A DNA stretch of 64,000 bases from PNON01 sp964387025 (lineage in GTDB: Bacteria; Chloroflexota; Anaerolineae; Anaerolineales; Anaerolineaceae): positions 69,434 through 133,433 of the forward strand of contig CAYLUZ010000009.1 of the NCBI GenBank assembly GCA_964387025.1, read 5' to 3'. The notes below the pieces were generated by a model. It saw only the letters and a list, made by a program, of their open reading frames with translations. It ran no database searches and was not told the origin of the DNA. Positions 53,982 through 62,400 of the stretch are shown one piece after another (the stretch's first letter is position 1; each line of letters opens with the position of its first letter). A program made the position numbers and the translations under genes.

Positions 53982-55049
53982 TTATTTTACTTTTCCATCT
54001 ATTTGAATTTCACTTACTGAAGAGTAACCATGTAAAGCTGTTGCACTCATATCTGTGATTATTGAATCACCTCCTTTAATTCGCATTTGTCGTTTTGAAC
54101 TAATTGCTTCATTTAAATTGTTGGGAATACTCGACCACGGTTCCAAAGCGAGACAATAGACACGATCCCACCAGGGATAACCGGGGAATTTCCCATATAC
54201 ACACCAGAACCAGAGATAAGGAAAAATATCCAGGTCCCAGGATAAACCGATACCTATTTTCTCTTTTGTGTCCAGCACAGCATACCAACCGGCTGCTAAC
54301 TCTTTCAAATAAATCAATTCTGAGAATCCCGCATCAGGTCCAGGAGTCACTGACAGATCCAATGAGGAATTGTTATGCTCAATTTTTGGCCAGGAAAACT
54401 CCATTCCCGGCTCCAAAATTCCACTTGGGGCAAAAATTGGAGAGTGAACTATGCCTGTTTTAGCAGGAACGACCAGCGATAAGCCTTCTTTCAAAAAAGG
54501 CGCACCAAAAGCTGGATGGTGACCCCACATGAATTCCTGTTCATCCGGGGAGAGATTGGTCAGTTTTTCCTGGATGAATAAGGTAGGGTTATTGTCCAAT
54601 AAACGCATTGTCCGTTCAACCCTGAATGGTGTTCGGATGCAGTTCACCGAAAACTTAACAGAAATTTCTTCGCTCGTATCAACCAGGATGTCATATTCCC
54701 AACCCAGGTTGGTTACTTCACCATGCAGACCTAGTTCAGCTCCTCTGTAATTGACCGGACCACCACCAGGCAGAATCTCCTGCCAGCCCCCATGGTAAGA
54801 GTCAAGGAACGCTCCGCTTGAGTTGGAAATGGAAGGGGTGACTTTTCGTGGATCGACCAAACCCTGGGGAGATTCCCATAGGAAACTGGTATCAGTGGGT
54901 TTATACAAAAACTCAAAAATATCTGCACCTTTATCTATCAGTACCCCCACACGGATTAAATTGTTCTCCAGGATGATTGTCTTCATGCCTTTGTAGACCA
55001 ATTCATCTGTGATACGGCAGCCAAAATGGCGATATTTAGCAGCAGCCAT
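53982..55049 (-). CDS. DUF4432 aldose-1-epimerase-like protein
   Basis: A 355-residue cytosolic protein with the galactose-mutarotase-like beta-sandwich (DUF4432 family): ILENNLIRVGVLIDKGADIFEF near the start, then GGWQEILPGGGPVNYRGAELGLHGEVTN and MWGHHPAFGAPF with conserved His/Glu. It probably interconverts anomers of the imported sugar or of a sugar acid. Nucleophile/base residues cannot be set with confidence. It is 3 bases downstream of the LacI gene. Confidence 0.85.
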   Translation of the reverse strand: MAAAKYRHFGCRITDELVYKGMKTIILENNLIRVGVLIDKGADIFEFLYKPTDTSFLWESPQGLVDPRKVTPSISNSSGAFLDSYHGGWQEILPGGGPVNYRGAELGLHGEVTNLGWEYDILVDTSEEISVKFSVNCIRTPFRVERTMRLLDNNPTLFIQEKLTNLSPDEQEFMWGHHPAFGAPFLKEGLSLVVPAKTGIVHSPIFAPSGILEPGMEFSWPKIEHNNSSLDLSVTPGPDAGFSELIYLKELAAGWYAVLDTKEKIGIGLSWDLDIFPYLWFWCVYGKFPGYPWWDRVYCLALEPWSSIPNNLNEAISSKRQMRIKGGDSIITDMSATALHGYSSVSEIQIDGKVK

Positions 55050-55052
55050 GAT

Positions 55053-56066
55053 TTACCTTTTCTCCGGAGCTGGACCCGTTGTTCCGCGAATTACCAGTTC
55101 AACATCCAATATTTGTGATTTGGGTGACTTTTTCTTTTCCAAGATCTGAATAAGCATCCTGGCAGCCTTGACGCCTTTTTCGAAAGCTGGCTGTCGAACA
55201 GTGGTTAGCGGGGGATTGACACATTCAGCCAGGGGAACATCATCAAAACCGACGATGGAGATATCTCCTGGAACAGATAAACCTTTTTCCTGGATGGCTC
55301 TGACGGCTCCAATGGCTAGCATGTCATTGACCAGGAAGATTGCCGTTGGTGAATTATTTATATTGAGCAATTCACCAGTTATCTGTGCTCCACCATTTAT
55401 TGAAGCATTCTCTGCAACACGGACTAATTCCGGATCGAAAGGAATGTTATGTTTCTGTAAGGAGTATTTATATCCATCCAATCTTTCGATACTGCTGGTC
55501 AAATTTGGTTTACCGATGAAACCAATTCTGGTATGTCCCAGTGAAATGAGGTGCTCCATCACCATCAAGCCACCCTTGTAATTGTCTACATCCACAAAGA
55601 CCATTTCTTTTTCATCCGGAACGAAAGAAGTCGAAACAAATGGCGCTTGGATGGTGTTGAGACTGGTAATAATATTGTGGTGGAAGGATCCGGGACTCAT
55701 TAAGATGAAGCCATCGGCTCTTTTCTGTTTATAAATATCCATGTAGTTCTGATCGTGTGGATAACAGAGAAAAAGAAAATATCCAAGTTTATCTACTTCA
55801 GTGGAAACACCGCGCATGACCTCGACATAAAATGGGTTGGAAAAAATGTATGTTGCTTCGTGCGGAATAATTAATCCGATGCTGTGGCTTTTTTGAATTG
55901 AGAATGCCTTAGCCATTGCATTTGGTTTGAAATCGTATTTGGCAATGAGACTATGGATCTGTTCGCGTGTTTCCGGTTTTACATCCGGTTTATTATTGAG
56001 AACACGCGAAACTGTAGTCTTTGAAACCCCCGCCATTTCAGCAATTTCATCGATTGTGATTTTCAT
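55053..56066 (-). CDS. LacI-family transcriptional regulator (isomerase-AOR operon)
   Basis: A 337-residue regulator. Its N-terminal helix-turn-helix and hinge read MKITIDEIAEMAGVSKTTVSRVLNNKPDVKPETR, followed by a sugar-effector domain (SHSIGLIIPHE, IVGFDDVPLAECVNPPLTTVRQP). It is the first gene of the operon and is preceded by the operator array at 56127-56177. Autoregulation with induction by the imported sugar is expected. Confidence 0.94.
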   Translation of the reverse strand: MKITIDEIAEMAGVSKTTVSRVLNNKPDVKPETREQIHSLIAKYDFKPNAMAKAFSIQKSHSIGLIIPHEATYIFSNPFYVEVMRGVSTEVDKLGYFLFLCYPHDQNYMDIYKQKRADGFILMSPGSFHHNIITSLNTIQAPFVSTSFVPDEKEMVFVDVDNYKGGLMVMEHLISLGHTRIGFIGKPNLTSSIERLDGYKYSLQKHNIPFDPELVRVAENASINGGAQITGELLNINNSPTAIFLVNDMLAIGAVRAIQEKGLSVPGDISIVGFDDVPLAECVNPPLTTVRQPAFEKGVKAARMLIQILEKKKSPKSQILDVELVIRGTTGPAPEKR

Positions 56067-56126
56067 TCAACTCCGGCAAGATTCTTTGTTTCAATAATTT
56101 CTGTGGAATAATGGGCTTGCGCTTTG

Positions 56127-56177
56127 TTCGTAACCACTACCGTTACTGATACCGTTACCGCTACCGTAACCGGTTAC
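56127..56177. promoter_or_regulatory. LacI operator with an array of 12-bp phased repeats
   Basis: Perfect palindrome GTAACCGGTTAC at 56166-56177, just downstream of the minus-strand promoter. Three 12-base units ACCGTTACTGAT, ACCGTTACCGCT and ACCGTAACCGGT begin at 56139, 56151 and 56163; a looser copy starts at 56127. The palindrome fits the central-CG operators of LacI-type regulators. Confidence 0.8.
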
Positions 56178-56184
56178 AATTTAT

Positions 56185-56212
56185 ATTATAAGGAAGGATT
56201 TCCTATTGTCAA
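56185..56212 (-). promoter_or_regulatory. Promoter of the isomerase-AOR operon (minus strand)
   Basis: On the minus strand TTGACA (56212-56207), a 16-base spacer, then TATAAT (56190-56185). The operator palindrome follows eight bases downstream, over the start of transcription. Confidence 0.85.
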
Positions 56213-56313
56213 TACCCAATTTTAGAATTACAGAAAACTCGTAAAAAACCAAGTACTCATTCGCAACTCTTTTACATAAGGGGGGTTTGATAGGTATATA
56301 GTCGCATACAACA

Positions 56314-56331
56314 TATTGGGTAACCAATATT
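56314..56331. promoter_or_regulatory. Inverted repeat upstream of the megasynthase gene
   Basis: ATATTGG-GTAA-CCAATAT, a perfect 7-4-7 repeat, 145 bases before the megasynthase start. It may be an operator; no -10/-35 pair near it is convincing. The rest of 56213-56475 shows no gene. Confidence 0.4.
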
Positions 56332-56475
56332 GGCAGCACATAAGAAGGCAACGCCATACCAGTAATTTTTATCGGATAATCACAATTCAAAAAAATTACC
56401 TGAGAATCGTTTTCTGACAGGTTGTTTCAACGCTGCTATTCACCAAAAATATGAAAGTACTAAAGGAGTAATGCC

Positions 56476-59400
56476 ATGACCGAAAATAGAGCAATTGCAA
56501 TTGTTGGTTTGGGGGCAATATTACCTGATGCTTTTAATGTTCCTGATTTCTGGGAGAATATCGTCAATAAGCGGTATTCGATCACAGATGTACCTGCCGA
56601 TCGTTGGAACACTGCCCTTTTTTATGATCCAGACCCATCTGCTGTTGATAAAACATACACAAAAATTGGAGCGTATGTTAATGGCTATCAGTTGGATGCG
56701 TTCAAATTGGGGCTGCCTATCCCGCCAAAAGTATTATCCATGATGGATTTCACCCAACAATGGGCGATTGCAGCCAGCAGCCAGGCACTAATTGATTATG
56801 GTTATCCAACCAGGACCCTCAACCCGGAGCGGGTTGCGGTCATCTTTGGTAATGCGAATGCAGGTGAAGGACACTACCAATCCACATTGCGAATTTATGC
56901 ACCTGAATATCTCGATGTATTTAAATCAATTCCCAATTTCCGTCAGCTGCCAGAAGATATCCAAACATCTTTGTTGGATGGAATGCTTGCAGGAATCCGT
57001 GCTCGAATCCCTAACATAACAGAAGACACTATGCCGGGAGAACTTTCCAATATTATTGCGGGAAGGGTGGCAAACGTATTTAATTTTAGCGGTCCCAACT
57101 TTGTTACAGATGCTGCGTGTGCATCCTCGCTTGCGGCTTTACAGGCTGCCGTGGAAGGGTTGGAGGACTATAAATTCGACGCCGTCCTGACCGGAGGAAT
57201 TGACAGGAGCATGGGTCCGGAATCATATGTAAAATTTTCCAAGATTGGGGCCTTATCTGCGGACGGCTCCCGACCATATGCCGATGGTGCAAATGGCTTT
57301 GTCATGGGGGAAGGCGCGGTTGTTTACCTATTAAAACGTCTCGAAGATGCTGAAAAAGAAGGAGATAAAATATATGCGGTGGTACGCGGAATAGGTGGTA
57401 GTTCAGATGGTAAAGGAAAAGGTATTACTGCCCCAAATCCACTCGGACAGGTGCGCGCCATAGAACGCGCATGGAAGGACGCAGGAGTATCTCCAGCAAC
57501 TGTCGGGTTGATCGAAGGTCATGGTACATCCACCAAAGTTGGGGATGTGACTGAGGTCGGCAGCTTAAATACAGTTTTTGGTCAAATGGGAGTCAAAAAT
57601 GGAACTGTCGCACTGGGATCAGTAAAGTCCAACATTGGTCATTTGAAGGCTGCAGCCGGCGCGGTGGGGGTACTGAAAACCACTCTTGCGTTATTCCACC
57701 ATACACTTCCACCCTCTGTGAATTTCGATAAACCGAATCCGAATATTGATTTTTCAAACATGCCTTTTTATGTGAATACCCAGACACAATCCTGGGAGGT
57801 TAATCCTGGTGAAGTACGTAGAGCCGGTATCAGCTCTTTTGGATTTGGCGGCACCAATTTCCATGTTGTCATGGAAGAATATCTTCCGGGTATGCTTTCA
57901 AAAACTTCTGAAGTCTTTGCCATTCCAAAGCCTGCGAATTCCGGGGCTGATATTCCTGCAATGCAACCTGTTCCAACACCATTGGCAGCTGTAATGAACT
58001 CTGAAGTTGTTTCCTCTGCCACAATCAGTGCTGCTGTAGATGCTGCAGCCATCGAGAAGCATGTCCTCACTGTAGTCAGCGAAAAGACCGGATATCCCCC
58101 CGAAATGCTCGATCTCGAACTGGACCTTGAGGCGGACCTGGGTGTAGATACAGTCAAACAGGCAGAATTGTTTGCTGCTATAAGAACCCATTATGGCATT
58201 CCCCGTCGGGAAGATTTGCGGCTATCTGACTATAACACCTTAAAAAAGGTGATCGGGTTTGTGACCGATTCACTTGCTCAAGGGAATGTAGCAGTAGCTG
58301 ACGAAAAAGCGATTGAGAAATTATCCGAAGTAACATTGGCTAACGATACCCCTTCAATGGCTCAAGATGGTGAACCAAAACCTTACCAGGGATTATTCTT
58401 TCTATCAGCGAATAACCGGAATGACCTGAAACAGGCTTTGATTTCTTCCATAGCTGAGGTAAAAGCTGGAAAAATTCCCCCATCTGTCTGTCCTCCTGCG
58501 GAACATGTCAAAAAATCTGAACGCATAGCAATTGATCATTCGGATCAGGCTGAATTGTTAAAGAGATGCGAAAAAGCATTATCTGCCCTTGATTCGGATG
58601 CCCCAAATGCCTGGCAGGCATTACAGGCCCAGGGTATCTATCGTGGAAGCGGAAATCACGGAAAAGTCGTATTCATGTTCCCGGGACAGGGCTCACAGTA
58701 TGTAAATATGCTACGTGATCTATATATAACAGAGCAGGTTGTGGCTGATACATTTAATGAAGCAGACAGAGTAATGACTCCGATCCTTGGCAGGTCACTC
58801 ACTTCCTTCATATATGTTGAAGGTGATGAAGAAGCTCTTGCCCAGGCAGAAAAAGACTTGAAAAATACAGCCATCACCCAACCTGCTATGCTGACGGCAA
58901 ACGTGGCTTTGCTAAGATTAATGAATAAATATGGTTTTGAGCCGGATATGGTGATCGGGCACAGCCTGGGCGAATATGCTGCTCTGGTGGCTGCTGATGT
59001 GATGAGCTTCCCGGATGCATTAAAAGTCGTCAGTGCCCGTGGAAGCGAAATGACCAAGATCAAGGTGGATGATAACGGCTGTATGGCAGCGGTTTCTGCT
59101 CCATTGGAAAAAGTTGAAGAAGTCCTGGCTTCCATTGATGGATATGTTGTCATTGCCAACATCAATAGCCCGATACAATCAGTCATTGGTGGTGCCACCA
59201 GCGCAGTTGATGAAGCGATAACAAAATTCACAGCCAATGGTTTCCAGGCAGTCAAAATTCCTGTTTCCCATGCTTTCCATACAAAGATTGTTGCTCCAGC
59301 CAGTGTTCCGCTAAAAGATGTGATCGCAAAGATGACGATTCAACCACCAACGCGGACAATTGTTGCAAACGTCACCGGGGATATTTATCCGACTACTAAG

Positions 59401-62400
59401 GATGAAATAGTTGACATCCTGGCTGCTCAAGTTGCCTCTCCTGTTCAATTTGTAAAAAGCATGAAGACCCTCTTCAACCTGGGTGGAAGGGTATTTGTTG
59501 AAATTGGCCCGAAGAGAGTATTAAATTCCCTCGCTGCGGATAACTTGAAAGAAAAAGCCGGTGTTGCCTTACTTTCGACAAATCACCCCCGTAAAGGCGG
59601 CAAGGCCAGCTTTAACGAAGCCCTTTGCGGCCTATATGCCGCAGGTATTGGTGGAACAGAGACAAGTTCTGCAGAAAAAAGTTCCGAGATATCGGTAGCT
59701 GCTTCATTAGCACTGCAGCCAGTTCCACAGCCAATGCCTCATGATGGACGTTTACCTCTAACAGGTTCCGTCGTAGTTAGTGGGGCCGGGTTGGGATTGC
59801 CTGGTAGGAATGGAAATGTTTTTGATGACAGGAATATAGAAAGCATTCTGCATGGCGATATGCGTATAGATACGTTATCTGATGAGATCCGTCAATCAAT
59901 GGTCGAAAAGAAAGTTACCCGGTTGGTAAAGAGTGATGCCGGGGCTGTTATGCAGGAAATTGATGATGTCGAACAGACTATAAAGCTTGCCGGCCAACGA
60001 GGTGAGTTTGACCTGATCCAGGAATTTGGGGTGCCGGAAGAGCGGGTTGAGGCATTGGATATTTCCACCCAATTGGCGATTGCCGCAGGTATCGAAGCGC
60101 TGCGAGATGCAGGCATCCCATTGGTGATGAATTACAAAAAAACCAGCCGTGGAACTTTCCTACCCGATCGATGGAAACTACCAGAGAGTATGCAGGATGA
60201 AACGGGAATAATATTTTGCTCCGCTTTCCCCGGATTAGATAGAATGGCAGAGGAATCTGAAAAGTTTACACAGCATCAGGTTCTTTCAGCACAATTGGAT
60301 CAACTTCAAACTTTAATGTTCCAACTCAGATACTCTGGAGAGTCATCTCTTATCCGGGAATTGGAACAGCGGGAAAGCGACCTGGAAGAACAGATCGTTA
60401 ACTTGAACTATCACTTTGACCGTAGGTTTGTATTCCGTGTCCTATCCATGGGACATTCCCAATTTGCAGAATATATAGGTGCGAAAGGCCCTGTCACACA
60501 TGTCAATGCAGCCTGTGCTACAACCACCCACGCGGTTTCTGTAGCCGAGGATTGGATCAGGGCAGGCCGCTGCCGGCGGGTGGTTATAATCGCTGGAGAC
60601 GATGTGACAAATCCGAACCTGGTCCAATGGATCGGAACCAGCATGTTTGCTAGTGGAGCTGCAACCATAGAAGGTGAAGTACGCAAGGCAGCACTTCCAT
60701 TTGATAAACGACGCAACGGATTAATATTGGGAATGGGAGCAGCTTCTTTGGTCATTGAGAGCGAAGATGCCTGCCGTGAACGTGGAGTTCGAGGAATTTG
60801 TGAAGTTGTTTCCACAGTCATAGCCAATTCAGCATTCCATGGTACGAGGTTGGACGTAAAACATGTTGGGCAAGTTATGGATAGATTGGTCTCAGTCGCG
60901 GAAGCTCGTTTCGGATTGGACCGGAGTGCTATTGCTGCCAGCACTGCATTTATTTCCCACGAAACATATACACCTGCCCGGGGTGGCAGCGCCAGCGCTG
61001 AAATCCATGCCCTGCGGGATACCTTCAAAGAAGATGCGAATCAGGTGATCATAGCCAATACCAAAGGCTTTACGGGTCATACGATGGGAGTTGGAATTGA
61101 AGATGTGGTGGCAGTAAAGATCCTCGAAACAGGGATTGTGCCCCCAATTGCCCATATCGGTGACGGATTTGAACCTGACCCTGAGCTTGGGGATTTGAAC
61201 CTATCAAAAGGCGGTTTATATAACCCACAGTTTTCATTGAGGTTGGGAGCTGGATTTGGATCACAGATCGCAATGACCCTGTACCGGAAAATTTCAGGTG
61301 AAGGATTGCGTATCAATAATCCCCTACATTCAGCCTGGATGGCTGCTGCTGCCGGTTATCAGGCGGCCGAGCTTGAAGTAGTTCAACGAACAATACGCGT
61401 AAAAAATCAAGGGGAGCCTTCCATCGAACCCATCAAGTCATCCTGGGAATATGGTCAGGGACCAACTTTATGGGCAACTGTTGCGGCAACCTCAGCGATG
61501 ACAGCAAGAAACGTTACTGCTGTTGAAGCGAACACACCATCCGCACCAAAACCAGCAGTTGTCATTGAACAGGTGTCAACCGTTCCAGAAGTCAGCCTCG
61601 TGACAAAACAAGTTGGAAACACTGATACTGCACAAATTCAAGTATATGTACTGCAGGAAGTCAGTGAGAAAACGGGTTACCCGGTGGAAATGTTGGACCT
61701 GGAATTGGACCTGGAAGCCGACCTGGGCATTGATACCGTAAAACAGGCGGAGCTTTTCGCAGCGATCAGGACCCATTATGGAATCCCGCGCCGTGAAGAC
61801 CTGCGTTTGTCAGAATACAATACTCTATCCAAAGTGATCGGCTTTGTAACCGATAACCTCAACCTGGCATCTGGTTCAACGACCGCACTACAACCTGTTG
61901 AAACGACGGTGGAAGAAGCAGCTGTCGAAAAAATGGATGTTTTGCAAACAACAGAGGTAGACTCGCTAACCGTTGAATCACCTGTTGATAAAAGGGTATC
62001 CACCGAAAATTCATCGCCTGAAATCCAGGCACATGTTCTGGGTGTTGTCAGTGAAAAGACTGGATATCCGGTTGAGATGTTGGATCTGGAACTGGACCTT
62101 GAAGCGGACCTAGGAATAGACACCGTCAAACAGGCAGAATTATTCGCCGCGATCCGGACACATTATAGTATTCCCCGGCGTGAAGATCTGCGTTTGTCGG
62201 AATACAACTCCTTATCAAAAGTGATCGGCTTTGTGGTTGAGAATTTAAAACCAGTAGAACAACCGGTTGTGGTTCCTGCGAAAGATATTAGCGCAGAAGG
62301 AAAAGATCAAACCCAAGTTGAGTTACCTGGTAACGTCGCTGACTCACCTGCAATTCGCCGGCGAGTTCCAAAACCGGTCTTACGCCCAAAGCTGGATTTG

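Noticed and set aside
58656..59255. Long minus-strand open frame opposite the megasynthase
   Set aside because: It and several others (for example 57768-58157, 60411-61028) are shadows of the strongly coding plus frame, which I read codon by codon from 56476 to 64000 without a stop and with clear catalytic motifs.
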